Below, one piece after another: positions 10,933 through 24,281 of a stretch of DNA of 64,000 nt (positions within the stretch are counted from its first letter, which is position 1; every line of letters starts with the position of its first letter). A program made the translations under genes and the position numbers. The notes under the pieces were generated by a model, which made no database searches, was not told the DNA's origin, and saw only the letters and a program-made list of their open reading frames with translations. Source of the stretch: Erythroxylum novogranatense. Its lineage: Eukaryota > Streptophyta > Magnoliopsida > Malpighiales > Erythroxylaceae. The stretch is taken from contig CM057228.1 in the NCBI GenBank assembly GCA_029891385.1, positions 18,686,309-18,750,308 of the forward strand, read 5' to 3'.

Positions 10933-12460
10933 AAATAGTTATGAGTGTTGGTGATTTCCTTTATGAATTATGAGGACATATACTTGATGAACATCATGAT
11001 AATATTTGTGTAAAATTTACATACATCAAGTAGTTATGACTTATTTTGAGTATTTTCATTATAAAAAATGATGAATAAATTTATGAATCAATGAGCATAA
11101 ATAATTTCACTTTGTTGGTTTCATATCAATAAAAAAGTTTAAGTTTAAAATTGGTGTTAGTATCCATTTGAGAGAAGGAGGGATAGGGGTTGTGAACTCA
11201 AGATTGTACAAGATAATTATTTTAATTCATGGCTTCAATAAAATTTTGCTTCATTCTACAAGCTAAGTCGAGATAGGGAGATACCACAGGGCCTTCCTAG
11301 TGAGTTTAGATATCTTGCAGACTCTTGTAATTCAAAGTACTTGAGTTTTTTGAATAGTGGATTAACTTTGTTTGGTTTTCAATGACAAATCTTGTAAACC
11401 AATCTTATATGTTCTAACCAGTTTTGTTAAATTTTTTATCATCATTTGAACTTAATTTGAAATTATCTTAAGAAAGTGACTTTGCTTGCAAGGAAATGTA
11501 AATATGATAGAGTGCTCTAGCTCCTTGACTTCTACAAAAAAAATTAGAAGCAAAATAGTTGAGCAATGAAACATTTACCGATATGAGTTAAAACTCAAAT
11601 CAAGTTTGAGGTCTTTGTTTGTAAATTCATTGATTTATTTGGACACTTGCTTTATTTTACTTGCAAATAATTCATCAGCTATGCTTAATAGCGATTGGAC
11701 AACATATTACAAGCTACAATTCATATTTGCCTATATTTATAGCTCATAACATAGAATCATAAATAAAATAAGCATCCAAATGATACTAGGATCTTCTTTT
11801 TATCTCTGATCTAATTTGTTTTATTAAGTTCTTACAATGTAAGTTGTGATTGAAATATTTAGCCTAAGAAACACTGGGTTTATTAGAGAAGTGTTGAATT
11901 GATTGTCTTTTTTATATATGGAGCTTGGATCCTTTAAATTTGTCCTTATTCATCCTAAAAGAGAATTGGGGATTGTGGTGTTAGCTTTTACAAGACTTTT
12001 AATAAGTGTAAACATATATATGGTGATTATATTAGAAGCTATACTTTACCATAACTTGGATAAATTATGATGTCTAGTTTTTGAGGTCATTACCAAAGCT
12101 TTGATAAGGTCTTTTAACCTTTTGAAACTAGTATTCACTTTATAAAGTTTTCCTTTAGATAAAGAGATATGTTCGACGACACTAGACTTAAGATAGAGAC
12201 TCATTCACTCCTTGAAATGCCTTTAAAATGATGTCAAGAAATCTTAATAGGTTTCTAAGTTGTATACAGTTCATGGAGCTATAAACCAAACATAATTAAC
12301 AATAGTTTGTATGTAAAGGCCTAAGATAAACATACAATACAATTGTGTGTGTAATAGTATTGCTTTGCACTTATAGCTACTTTATAAATGAAAAGGTGGG
12401 GTTATAAGCACTATAACTTACTTGCTACCAGCATTAGCTAGTTAATTAGTTTCATAGATG
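10933..12460. other. AT-rich flank, no gene seen
   Basis: This resumes the sequence interrupted by Copia-1. The 14-base phrase around the insertion (GTTGACAT on the left, GACATAAATAG on the right) fits one original site. The region has no long open frame and no RNA gene or clear repeat. It probably belongs to the same Ty3 remnant as 1-1,347. Confidence 0.35.
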
Positions 12461-13988
12461 ATAACCAAAATCCCTACCCTATAAATCTCTATGGCAAGTG
12501 CACCTATCGAATTATAGTATAGTAATAGTGAACATACTGGGTGTCAATCTCTTAAGAACTATAAGTACTAGTAATTACCTCTTTTATATTATCTCAGCAA
12601 CAAATTAAGGTGATAATGTAATTTAAACAATAAAACTAAACCAAAGTTCAACATAAATGATATGCAAGAATGTAAATTACTCAAATATTAACTAAATCAA
12701 ATTACAATACCTAGGTAATGAATCCCTTTAAGACTTTTCAAGTTATAACCCTCTATCATACAATTTGGTTAAAGATCATTAGCTCGTAGAAATTCTTAGC
12801 TTATGTTAATATATTTCTCAAGACAATCATCACCTAATCCTAGGTTGATTCACTGAAATCTCTTTTTAGTTAAACTATTCGTGAATTTTATTATTAGGTT
12901 TAACCTTAATCTAGAGGATTTATGTCAACCTATCTTTAAATTTCCATCCAATTCCTTTCAATTATGCTAGATCTACTGCATAAAAGATTTCTCAATTATA
13001 TATGAAATAATATCTTAGAAATATTAATTGAATAATCAAACCACATAATTGGATCCAGTAAATCAATAATCAAATTACTTTAATAAAAAATCAAATCAAA
13101 AAGTATATTATAAGGTAAATCCCATATAGACACTAAACAAATTTAGTTCATAAAAATAGAAAACATAGCCAAAGTTTTAAAAGCAAAATTAAAAATAAGA
13201 GAATTCATTATATATCCTCTTGTCTCGATGGAAATATGCTCTTTGTTAGATTTCTAAGTCAATCTCTACTTCTCTTATTGGACCCCGTTTTTAGCGCCTA
13301 ATATTCGAAATCATAAAAAACATGAACATATTATCTTATAAGGTTATTTCAATGAACCATCATTAGCCATCATCCTATAAGGGTGACGTGTTCCTACCCG
13401 TCAAACACCAAAATTACAAATTGACTTCTTTGAAAATATTGTAGCTCTATATCTCTAGTTCATTTTGAAATAAGAACCATTTCATTTGGAGCTTTATAGA
13501 TCAATATATGCTTAAAAAACCAAAGTATGTTCATAACCCAATTATGTTTTCCCAACCGAGCTCTCAATTTCTTTCCATCCATATTTTTCAAATCAAGATC
13601 AAAGGATATCAATTTTAATGGAGAGATATAAAAATGTGTTAGGAATCTATTGGTTTAAGAATCACTTCATCTGGAGGTCGGATGATGAAGTTATGGCCAA
13701 AAGAATCAAACTTGCATTTGTCCTCTATCATATTATACCTATTTCGGGACAATTAGCATAAATTTTTCTAAAGATGTCGGATTGAGGTCAGCTTAGGACA
13801 GTTTTGAAGAGAACTTCTAGATCTACAATTTTTATGAAGACTTTGAAAAGCGATTTTGTCATTTGGAGGGTCAAAACACAGGGTTGTGTGAAATCACACG
13901 GGTAGCCTCGTGTTTCTTTCGGGTCTGATGGTATTTTTACATCAGGAACACACGGTTAGTGTGAATTTTACACAGCCTGACTGTGTAA
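12461..13988. repeat. Probable old Ty3 LTR-like sequence
   Basis: The stretch begins with GGCAAGTGCACCTATCGA and a run of TAGTA-type bases, then GGGTGTCAATCTC. That is the usual opening of many plant Ty3 LTRs, in which a GGCAAGTG phrase precedes a 'cgatcccac' phrase. Near 13,880-13,985 are alternating CACACGG and GTGTGAAAT phrases, also common in plant LTRs. No TSD or partner LTR was found. The piece at 38,381-39,720 has the same layout. Confidence 0.35.
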
Positions 13989-16900
13989 TGTTGGACCCCG
14001 AACTTTTGATGAAAATTAGAAATATTAAAATTAATTTTAATGGAGAAAGAATTGGTGAGAATGAGAATAAATTTAAGGAAATTTGATGAACTTAAGAAAA
14101 TTTTATGAGAAATGAATTGTTTAATTTTGAGGACTTTAATAGTTGAATGAATTTATATGGATTATGAGAGAAAAGTGGATGAGTTGATTGAAATGAAGTT
14201 AAATAGCAAGAATTAAAAAGAAAAAGTGTGAAAATTTGAAGAATTTAGAAAGTTTGACTTTTTGGAGAGAAAATGTTTGACTTTGAGAGTTGACTTTTGA
14301 TTTAGGCAAAATTGGATAAAATGGTCTTCTGGAAACTTGTAGATTATGTTAAGAGCTTTCTGTATCCATAAAGTTTGTAATTTTTCGATATCGGGAGTGA
14401 AAGTTATGATCAGTCAAAGTTTATGTTTGATAGGGTTTGACTTTTATTATGGTTGAAACTTTGACTGACAAATTAACCTAGTTAGAGGTTAATTGAGCTT
14501 TGATGTTCTTCATGAAAATTGAAGGATTTGATTTGATCTTTATTTCGATATAAAGTATGTAATTTTTTGATCTCGGAATAATAAGTTATGATTTTTACAA
14601 GTCTATATTGTGGTTTTAGCAAGATTATTAGAAGATAGTATCTTTGACCAGAAAATGGACTCCCGTAGGAGTCAAATTGATTTTTATGTCCTTCATGGAA
14701 GATGTAGAGCTTCCTTTAAGCTTTCTATAGAGACTAAGTTTGTCAAAATTGGAGTTCGGGAGTAAGAGTTATGAATTTTGGAAGTTTTGGATTTTTATGT
14801 GAAAAAAAAAATGAAGTACCCCCGTCGCTAGGGTGACGTCCGCATCGCCGTAGCGATGGCGAGCGTTCGGCTCGCGTCGCTAGGGCGATGTCCGCATCGC
14901 CGTAGCGATGGCGAGCGTTCGGCTCGCGTCGCTAGTGTCCGCATCGCCGTAGCGACCGCGCCCTATCCTCGCCATAATACGACGTCGTTTTGCTCCTTTA
15001 GTTTTCGTGCTTCCTCCTCCAATCCGACCTTTGTTCACTGTTTTGCTCATATCTTTTCCGTCCGACATCCGATTGAGTTGATTCTTACGGCGTTGGATTC
15101 GTAAGACAATTCCCTACATTCTCATGAGAAATTTGCAATTTTAGGAGATTAAATTAATGGTAATTAATTTAATCAAAGTGAGTCGGCAAATTTTTCGAGC
15201 ATAGTTCAGTGTTTTGTGAAATTCAGGATCTGTAGAGATCCGATTGAAGCGATTCTTGAGGCGAAATAAAGATAAGACAAGGGGATACAAATCATATGAG
15301 ACATAAAATGTCAATTTTGCCCCTAAGACTTTTAATTTTTGAATTTAAGTTCGGATTATGGTGTAATTTTCGAATTGGGAACACCTGAGAGTATTTTGAT
15401 CATAACTTTTAATCTGGGAATCGAAATGAGGCGATTCTTATTTTGAATTAAACTAGAGACATAAGGATACAATTTTTATGAAGACATCGAGTTTCAAATC
15501 TGGGATTAAGAATGTGAACTTTTGGACGGAAATAACGTACATGGAAAATATGTTAGAATGTGGATATTCCCGAACTGTTTTGCGTATAACTTTTGATGTA
15601 GTGCTCCGAATTGAGCGCGGTCGGTGGCGTTGGATTTGTATGATTGAGAGGAACATTTCTCTAGAAGGAAGTTTTGACAAATTCCTCCAAATAGATAGTG
15701 CGAATCAGCCCGCAAGTGAGCATGACATAAAGTAGCAATGGAGGGGCAATTTGGTCATTTGACCATCAATTAATGAAACACATGAAGGAAGTGTCGTTTT
15801 GGCTTATTAAAAGCCACGAATGGGCTGGAGAAGTCTGGAAAATTATAGAAGAAGGAAGAAGAAATAAGAAGAGAAAGATGAGAAGCTCTTTCGTATGGAG
15901 AAAGAAGAGAGAAAGAAGAAAGTTTTTGATTTTTCCAAGCTTCCAAGGTGATTTTCGTGCTTCTTCCATGGAGGAAATAGATGGAGGAGCTTAAGGACTT
16001 TCTTCCAGAACCAAGAATTTTCGAAAATGAAGAAGAAAAGAGGTAAGAGAAAATTTTGGATTTTGAGTTTTGGTTAAGTTTTTGGTTTAGATTAATTAGA
16101 AATGATGTGGGTTTATGTGCTATGAGTTTTATTTTGTGATTGATGAGTTAATTTTGGTTATGGAAGATTTTAGAGAGAGAAAGCTTAGTGAGGAAGATGA
16201 TGAATAGTAAAATTTGGGGGTTTTTGAAATTGATGATTTAGATGGCTTGAATTAGTGATGAATTTGAGATATCCTAAATTAATTTTGATGTTTATGCTTT
16301 AGGTGAAGTTTAATTTGAAAAATTGTAAATTGGAGGTTTAGGCCAAATTAGAGATTTGGGGGTTTTCCCAAATTTTGTGAATTAAAGGTGTAGAATCATC
16401 AAAAATAGCATGAATTGATGAAATATGGAATTAATTTTGAAGAAATTAATTTGGATAAATTGGTTTAGGCCAATTTTAAGATTTGGAGATTTTTGAAATT
16501 GGTGGTGTAGAGATTTTGGAATTAATGTGAATTGATGAATTGTGAAGTTAGTTTTGAAAATTAAGTTATTTATGAGATTGAATTTGGGTGTATTGGTTTA
16601 GGCCAATTTTGAAAATTGGGGATTTTCAAAATTGGAGATTGAAATAGCTTGGAAATATGATAATTATGAATTTCCGATAGTTAATTTTGAAATTATAATG
16701 ATGAAATTGAATGATTATGGCGTAGGTTGATTTTAATTGAATGAAGGAAAGAAACAAGGATCAAATTGGAGCTTGGAATAAGTTCCTAGCGTCATTTCGA
16801 GGTGGGTAGCATATTTATATTTTGATCTGTAAGCTTAATACGAATTTTCAAAAATTAAAGAAAGCAAAAATGTGAAATTTTGATAAATTATTGTTTTGTA

Positions 16901-18280
16901 AATGTTTGAAATTATGATTTCCGAATGTTTTATGGAAAATTTTTATAAGCTTAAATTCATTGTTTTAAATGATTTGATAAATTGATAGAAATTTCTGAAA
17001 GTGCATTTGTTGTGTATGCATTATTCAATTGCTGAAATCATTGTTTGATTGAATGATTTGATTGTTGAATTTAGTGAACGATAGATTGAATAAATTGAGT
17101 TGTATGCATTTTGTGGAAAATTTGAAGAAAAGTAAGATTTTGGAAAGTGCCTTCGGGCAATTTGAATTTCCGTTTTCGATATGTGTTATGTGAGTTTGGT
17201 AGGTCCTTTGGTGAGTCAGCGCTGTCTATATGTGTATAGCCTTCTCCCGGCTGCCCGCTAGTGGCACAGAGCTCCGATTTCGGACTCCCTTCACGGCTAC
17301 ACTGGACCACTATGCGGAAAAGTGTAGACGTTTCGCATTCACGATTGCACAGACCGCTCTGGACTACGCAAGACGTTCTGTTTGGACCTAGCCAGACCAT
17401 TCTGATATGTTATGTGTTTTCAATTTTATCTCTGAATGTTGCATTCATATTTATGAAAATTTTGAGAAGTTTGAAAAAAAAATGAGAAAAAGTGAGATTA
17501 CTATGAAAAGTTTGAAAAATATAAAAAAAGGGTTTGAGGAAATTGTTTGAAAAATTGTAAAGTTTGAAAAATTAGCCATTTTGGCGAAAGATTATGAAAA
17601 ATGATTTCGGCTTATTTTTCACTTTATAAATGTGTTATCCACGTGCTTCCGAGCTCACCCCCCTTTCATCCCCATCTCCAGGTTTCGAGCAGGAGATCGG
17701 ATGAAAGAATGTGAAGACGTCAGTTTCGACATTTGAATACGTTAGCTTTTGAGTAATTTGGATTCTTGAGTATGAGTATATTTATGACTTCAGATAAGTT
17801 TGAGAAAAATGTATTTGTGTACAAAGTTGAAAATTGTGAATGATTGTGAAATTTGTATATGAAATTATGGATAATTTGGGAATATATATGTATGATTGAT
17901 TTGGGAATTTGATTGAATTATGAGTTTGGTATTGAATTGAGAATTATGGAAGTATTAGATTTAGGTTTGCGTTTTGCTGGTGTTTGGGTTCCGGACGGGA
18001 GAGTCCGATGATTCTGAGATCTGTTTGGCATTTAGAAGTGTATTTCTTTACCCTTGCAGGTTTGGGTTAGGATAAAGGCAGTCGTTATGCTGCCGAAATT
18101 TCGATAAAAATTAGTATGAATATGATTTTTGGGATTAATACCAATGTGTAAGAATATGGTTAAGTTTTGAGATTTCGCATGAGAAAGAATTTCCAAGGAA
18201 AAAGGATATAAGATTTCTTTGTATGAGTTTGATAAATGAGTATAAGAAGAAAAGAAAAAAAAATAATTCATTCCGGATCT
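13989..18280 (+). repeat. Long plus-strand Ty3/Gypsy LTR (solo or truncated)
   Basis: It starts TGTTGGACCCCGAACTTTTG. The minus-strand LTR ending at 34,343 starts in the same way (TGTTAGCCCCAGAAT). Shared landmarks include the block at 17,220-17,400 (CCCGCTAGTGGCACAGAGCT), matched in reverse at 33,170-33,310, and the block at 17,640-17,700 (GAGCTCACCCCCCTTTCATC), matched in reverse at 32,885-32,945. The phrase at 15,044-15,110 (GCTCATATCTTTTCCGTCCG) recurs at 56,820-56,860 in another LTR. No PBS or gag-pol follows, so this is a solo or truncated LTR. The right end is uncertain. Confidence 0.6.
14823..14956. repeat. GC-rich 52-bp tandem repeat, about 2.5 copies
   Basis: Units start at 14,823, 14,875 and 14,927 with CGTCGCTAG. 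Each contains GCATCGCCGTAGCGATGG, and the third unit has lost about 8 bases. The units are CpG-dense within AT-rich surroundings. They sit inside the Gypsy LTR, and comparable GC islands occur in the later LTRs at 54,510-54,630 and 58,431-58,480. Open frames over this block (for example 14,856-15,104) are compositional. Confidence 0.9.
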
Positions 18281-18841
18281 TGGAACGTCTTAGGGTTTCC
18301 AACGCGATTATGTTCCTTCGATAAGTTTTCTTTGATTATTATTTCCGGATGTCGGATGTATTCTGCTTGATTTCGTTTCGCTTCGAAATCTATTCGCTTG
18401 ATTCAATTCGCTTTGTGGTCCGATTTGCATTTCGATTCCGCTTCGTTTCGTTTTGCTTCAGCACATTTGTTATGCTTCCGTTTCGATTTATGAATTCGAC
18501 TCGCTTTTCGGTTCCATGTTACTTCTTACGCTTTCGTTCGTTATTTATGATTCGATCCTATATTCGGTTCGCAATTTCGATACAGAATTTCCGTTTCCAT
18601 TCGATTTTGTTCCCTTCGTTCTCATTCGTTTTTCGGTTAGGATCCGGTTCCCGGATCGGGTCCCAACATGTAACCTTCAGGTTTTTGCTCAATTTCCCTT
18701 CTACGAGACCTCTCCAATGGATCCTACACCCATTTTAACATCCCTTTCACTCATAATCTTCCCAAAGTGAACAATTCTAATGATATATCACTTCGTATAC
18801 TATAATTGTTCCGTGTATACAGCCTATGCAATATTAACATT
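18281..18841. other. TTCG-rich low-complexity stretch and LINE left flank
   Basis: From about 18,300 to 18,650 the DNA is packed with TTCG and TTTCG words, which produces phenylalanine/arginine-rich spurious frames on both strands. No gene is supported. The part up to 18,841 is the left flank of the LINE insertion. Confidence 0.5.
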
Positions 18842-19111
18842 TTATAATGACAAAAAAAGAGAGAACGTGGGTTAGAGAGAGAGAGATATATACTCTGTCT
18901 TCCTTTTAGATTCAGCGCCAATTCTCTACACTTGCCTAATCTAGCTCCTGATTCTTTCACTGCATTGTTTCTTCTACCCTTTAACCCTTTAGCCCTTCTT
19001 CCATTCTTAACCATCTCCTATCACTCTTGTGGTCCCTTTCCTTGGACCTTACTCTGAGGACATCCCTGTCTTTTCATCTTTCATTTTCAACTTTTCCTGC
19101 CCTTCGTCACC

Positions 19112-19748
19112 ATGTCAGCTTCCTCCTCACCCAAGGCTGAGGATTTCCCGCCTCTGTCTTCCGACCTAGCCCTACCTCAACCACCTCCTCATTCTTCACT
19201 TTCTGGTGATGTCCCTAGCCCCCTAAAAACATGGAAGCAAGTGGTAGGTGACACCATAGACTCTACACTCTGCTATAAACCGCTGACTGAAATTGAAGGG
19301 AAGCTCGTCGTCTGTCCAGATCTTGCTACGCTTTAAGAAGGCACTAACTCGTGGAAATCTACTTTAGTCAGCTTTTTCCTCGTCCAAAGACCGCCTTTTC
19401 CTCTTATTATGCGTTGGGCTAACAAGTTATGGAAAAGCAGAGGACTCGTTGATGTTTTGCTCACAGAAGACAACCTCATCCTCTTCACTTTCACCGCCAC
19501 ATCTACAATTAACCGAATGTTGGAAGAGGGACTATGGCACTTTGAGAGTCAACCAATCTTTCTGCAAATATGGCAACCTAGACTAAAATTTGAATCCATA
19601 AAAATCCAGAATCTTCCTATCTGGATTAGTTTTCATAACGTCCCGCTAGAGTATTGGACTACTCCAAGACTCAGTCAATTGTCTAGCTACATTGGAAAAT
19701 CATTGTGCATGGACGAAAACACCGCAACCAAGAAGAGAATAGGTTATG
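19112..19748 (+). pseudogene. LINE ORF1, 5' part (DUF4283), cut by Copia-2
   Basis: Starts MSASSSPKAEDFPPLSSD and holds a premature TAA at 19,334-19,336. In the same frame it continues (MRWANKLWKSRGL, then GLWHFESQPIFLQIW and IWISFHNVPLEYWTTPRL). This is the DUF4283 fold seen in plant L1 ORF1 proteins, which bind the element RNA. The frame runs directly into the left edge of Copia-2 at 19,749 and resumes at 28,024. Confidence 0.85.
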
Positions 19749-21158
19749 TGTTGGATCGCATATGGTCCGAGTATTCACAATACGCTGCGGAAGAGACCAT
19801 ACAAAATTATCAAGTATAATCGAAAACACGAGGATTAATGAAAATACCTTATTTTCGTGGATGGATTGCTTCTTTTCGGATTCCAAGACACTGCAAATCG
19901 CTAATGTCCTCTACCGGTATCCACACGAGCATGCACGATCCGGGCTGCGGTCAGAGTGCTAGCACGTCCGAAAACCTTCGAACGCGCGCGATCTTTCTCT
20001 TGGCGGTAGGGTTTCTTGACAGGTTGTGTCGTTCTTTTTTTTAACCTAATGAGACCTAAGCTTCTCTATTTATAGAGAAACCCTAATCTCATTCAGCCCT
20101 ATTAAGTTTCGCCCATTATATCATATATATAATAAAAGCCCGACAACTTAATTAAATCTAGCCCAATAAATATATCTAAATATATTTATTTAACACCTAA
20201 TAAATTAGGCCCAAGAGAATAAGCCCAGATCACATCACTCTTTGTATGCGATCAGAGGCTCATTTGATGTTGGCAATGGGCTTGATTACACTTCAAGGCC
20301 CATAAGTCATAAGCGGCCTCTAGCAAGACATTATGACTACCCAAATCAAATGAGGATCGATAATCCGATTTAACTCAGTAATCATGATTATAAGCTCATC
20401 CTTTTGTAACACGATATCAAGATTAATCACAAGGCATGGTACATGTCAACCTTTGATTAATCATAGTTTCTTGATCCGCAAGTTGGTGATTATAACAAAT
20501 GACATTGATGACTCTTCATCAATTCATTTGAGCACGGCCATGCATTTCTTCATCACACTTGTCAAGAGGCCCAAATGATATCTCTCTCACTTAAGAGAGG
20601 TACAAATCCGCTCACGCCATTCACATCCTCCGATGATTCATTTAGTGTCCAACATAAGACTATTTGTTATTGGTTAAAAATAACTTAGTCTAATATCAAA
20701 ACACTAAATTCCTCATATAGGAACCATGATGACTTCAGTCAAAGGACTAAAGTCAAACCATATTGAGAATCACTAATGACATGAAACCATGTAGTATTCT
20801 CTTTCGGTCGATCCAATATATGTTCTCTAACATATATCTATGTTTCGATTTGATATCTCATATCCATGATCAAGAAACGTGATCATCAATCGTAACACAT
20901 ACTAGCCTTAATTCATTATTGTTCCACCAATAATGATCGACTAGAGACGATCTAGAATAGTATTATAACACTTATGGTTTTACTATCAAGTCACATACTT
21001 GATGACATAAGTTTAATACCATTCATGGAATATAACTCACATTACATAAATGAAATACATGCATATATAAAATGAATACCTCATAATATATTATTAACAA
21101 ATCATAATGTTAATACATGAATCACAAATGTTTATTGGCCTAGGGCACACTACTAACA
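19749..21158 (-). repeat. 3' LTR of Copia-2 (left copy)
   Basis: Repeated at 26,613-28,023 with a few substitutions and small indels, densest at roughly 19,930-20,010. On the minus strand it begins TGTTAGTAGTGTGCCC at 21,158 and ends at 19,749. Confidence 0.95.
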
Positions 21159-21167
21159 ATCTCCCAC
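21159..21167 (-). other. Polypurine tract of Copia-2
   Basis: On the minus strand GTGGGAGAT lies directly before the 3' LTR start at 21,158, as expected for a PPT. Confidence 0.85.
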
Positions 21168-21189
21168 TGCACTAGGCCCAATCACCGAT

Positions 21190-21980
21190 ATCTAATACCC
21201 ATAGACCTCGTATGACTCTCATGTTTAGGTCGTGGAAGAGGCTTAGTAAGTGGATCGGCAATGTTGTCATCTGTGCCACTCTGCATATCTTCACGTCTCC
21301 TCTCGCAATGATCTCTCGATCGATGGAAACGTCTGAGTATGTGTTTGGATCTATGATGCGAATTTGGTTCCTTAGCTGTGCTATAGCCCCATTATTATCA
21401 CAATAAAGGTCTATAGGATTTGCAATGCTAGAACAACCCCAAGCTCGTGATGAACTTCCCGATCCAAACAGATTTCCTTAATGCATCCGAAGCAAGAATG
21501 TACTCGACTTCGGTTGTAGAATCAAGAATGTTGTCTTGCTTTGAACTTTTCCACTCATCGCACCTCCATTCAAACAGTAACACAAAACTCGATTGCGATC
21601 TGAAATCATCTATGTCGATCGAAAACCAGCATCGGTGTAACCATTTACAACTAGCTCTCCTTCAAGTCCTCCATAGACTAGAACATATCCTTAGTTCTTC
21701 TCAAGTACTTAAGGATGTTCTTAATCGCTATCCAAAGGACTCTCACCATAATTAGATTGGTATCTACTTGTTATGCTCAAAGCATATGAGACATCCGTCG
21801 AGTACATAACATGGCATACATGATAGATCCAATTGCAGATGCATATGGAATCTTACTCATGCGCCAAGCTCTTTATCCAAGTAGGACAATCCTTCTTAGA
21901 AAGCTTGATTCCATGTGACATAGGCAAGAATCCTCTCTTGGAATCTTGCATCTTGAACCTTTCAAGATCTTATCTATGTA
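21190..21980 (-). pseudogene. Copia-2 RNase H, broken
   Basis: Minus-strand translation gives, in several frames, WKSSKQDILDSTTEVEYI, EPNSHHRSKHILRRFH and DDNIADPLTKPLPRPKHES, with the family's final MGIRYR just before the PPT. Multiple indels split the domain. No intact frame exceeds about 100 codons. Confidence 0.85.
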
Positions 21981-22640
21981 TGTACTCGACTTAGGCCTAT
22001 AAGCTTTCTTGATCTATCTCTATAGATCTTAATGCCTAAAATATAGGCAGCCTCACCTAAGTCTTTCATTGAGAAACGCTTCCTTAACCAAATCTTGACA
22101 CTCAGAAGGTCGGAATATCGCTTCCAATGAGCAATATGTCATCAACATATAAAGCTAAAAGGACAACAAAGACTCCCACTAACCTTTTGTAAACACAAGG
22201 TTCATCTTCATTCTTGATGAATCCAAACTCTTTAACAACTTCATCAAACGAAGATTCCGACTTTTGATGCTTGCTTCAATCCATAAATGGATCTCTGAAG
22301 CTTGCACACCTTTCTCGAATTCTTAGGATGGACAAAACCCTCAGTTGTATCATATATACATCCTTAAGTAAGTTTCCATTAAGGAAAGCCGTTTTGACAT
22401 CCATTTGTCATATCTCATAATCATAGTATGCAGCTATGGCAATAAGAATTCTAATGGATTTGATCATGACCACTGGAGAAAATGTCTCATCATAATCAAT
22501 TCCATGAACTTGTCGGTAACCTTTAGCAACAAGTCTTGCTTTATAAGTGTGCACATTTCCATCCATGTCGAGTTTCTTTTGAAAACCCATTTGCATCCAA
22601 TGGTCTTCAAGCCATCGACGGATCAATCAAAGTCCAAACT
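21980..22640 (-). pseudogene. Copia-2 reverse transcriptase, broken
   Basis: Reading from 22,626 downward, an open piece gives [20 protein letters not shown] and [15 protein letters not shown]. Next come MDVKTAFLNG near 22,385-22,410 and the catalytic LYVDDILLIG, with YVDD at 22,138-22,149. The active-site residues survive but the frame is broken by stops and shifts. Plus-strand frames in this span are shadows. Confidence 0.88.
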
Positions 22641-23633
22641 TGATTGTCATACATGGATTGCATCTCCGCTTTCATGGCCTCTAACCATTTAGCGATTCTC
22701 GACTTTCCATAGCTTCTTGATAGGTTGTGGGCTCATTATGATCGATGAGCATCACATTATCATCATCAAGAACGAGAAATCCATATCTCTTGGGTTCATG
22801 GCGAATCCTATCGATCTACGTAGGCCTTGTGTTGTTGAAAATCGCCATCAACGACTTGTGAGCTCGCTTCAATCTCCTGCGGGCTCAATGTCATTTTGTG
22901 AAACTTGAATTTCTTCAAGTTGTACTTTACTCCCACTGCTTCCTTTGGAAACAAATTCCTTCTAAGAAGACACCATTTCGAGCAACAAACACTTTGTTCT
23001 CGATGGGATGTAAAAGTAATATCCTTTAGTTTCTTTAGATATCCCACAAAATAACATTTTTGATTTGGGTGCCAACTTGTCAAGAATTGGACGCTTCACA
23101 TAAGCCTCACAACCCCAAATCTTTAGAAAAGATAAATTGGGACCTTCGGTCCATATCTCATAAGGTGTCTTTTCTCTGACCTTTCAAGGAATACGGTTCA
23201 ATATGAATGTTGCGGTTTCTAAAGCATAGCCCGTAAGTATTTTGGAAGATTAGTTTGACTCATCATTGATCGAACCATATCTAATAGAGTTCGATTTCTC
23301 CTTCGAAACACCATTCCATTGAGGAGTTCTGGAGGAGTCAATTGTGAAACGATTCCACAATCCTTAAGATAATCATCAAACTCTTGGCTTAAATATTCAC
23401 CTCCTCGATCGATCGAAGGATTTTAATATTCTTGCAGTCGATTTTGTACTTCATTCTTATACTCTTTGAACTTTTCAAAAGATTCAGATTTGTACTTCAT
23501 TAAATAGACATACCCATATCTACTCAAGTCATCTGTAAAAGTAATGAAATACAAATAACCTCCTCTCACGATATGCTAAAAGGACCGCATACATCGGTAT
23601 GTATAAGGCCCAATACTCATTGGCCCTTTCCCT
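22640..23633 (-). pseudogene. Copia-2 integrase, broken
   Basis: Fragments on the minus strand include YLYFITFTDDLSRYGYVYLM near 23,530, DRGGEYLSQEFDDYLKDCG near 23,380 and RNRTLLDMVRSMMSQTNL near 23,260. These are the DDE core blocks. The C-terminal part includes CYFVGYLK near 23,050. Frameshifts occur between nearly all blocks. Confidence 0.82.
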
Positions 23634-24281
23634 TTACCGTGAAGGGGCCTTTGTCATCTTACCCAAGAAACAAGAATGACATGTCTCAAAAGATTCAAAA
23701 GAATCAATGAATCCATCTTGATGGAGTTTTGAAATGCGTTTTTCGTTTACATGGCCTAAACGACAATGCCAGAGATATGTTGGGTTCAAATCGTTAGATT
23801 TAAACTTCTTGGTATTTATGTTATAGATGGGCTCATTTGTTAGAGACTCGGTGTCTAGAGTATAGATTCCATTTAATTGACGTGCAATACCATATAAAAC
23901 GTCATTCTTATAAATGGAAATACTTCTATTCTCAATAGTAAATTTAAATCCATCATTCTCTAAACAACCAAAAGAAATAATGTTCCTACTCATAGTAGGT
24001 ACATAATAACAATTCTTAAGTTCCAAAATGAGTCCAGTAGGCAAAATAAGATCATAAGTCCCCACGGATAAAGCAGCAACTCTTGCTCCATTTCCCACAC
24101 GCAGGTCGATCTCACCAGACATCAATCTTCTAGTCCTTCTTAGACTTTGCACATTAGTACAAATGTGAGTTGCAGCTCCGGTATCTAATACCCAAGATGC
24201 AGAAGGAGTAAAATTGATTTCTATAACAAACATATCTGAAGAAATAGTCGCACTATTCTTCTTCTCTTTCAGCTCTTCCAA
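23634..24281 (-). pseudogene. Copia-2 protease and GAG-pre-integrase domain
   Basis: This is the longest open piece of Copia-2 (215 codons). It has the aspartic protease site SWVLDTGAATHIC and then the GAG-pre-integrase segment TYLWHCRLGHVNEKRISKLH, ending with ETCHSCFLGKMTKAP, the zinc-binding His/Cys set of integrase. The fold is complete within this frame, but it is cut off from the integrase core. Confidence 0.88.

Noticed and set aside
14856..15104. Overlapping frames on both strands with Ala/Arg-rich peptides
   Set aside because: They are caused by the GC-rich 52-bp repeat. Both strands are open in the same place and no family match is recognised.
18349..18770. Two overlapping Phe/Arg/Ser-rich frames
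   Set aside because: They are caused by the TTCG-rich composition.
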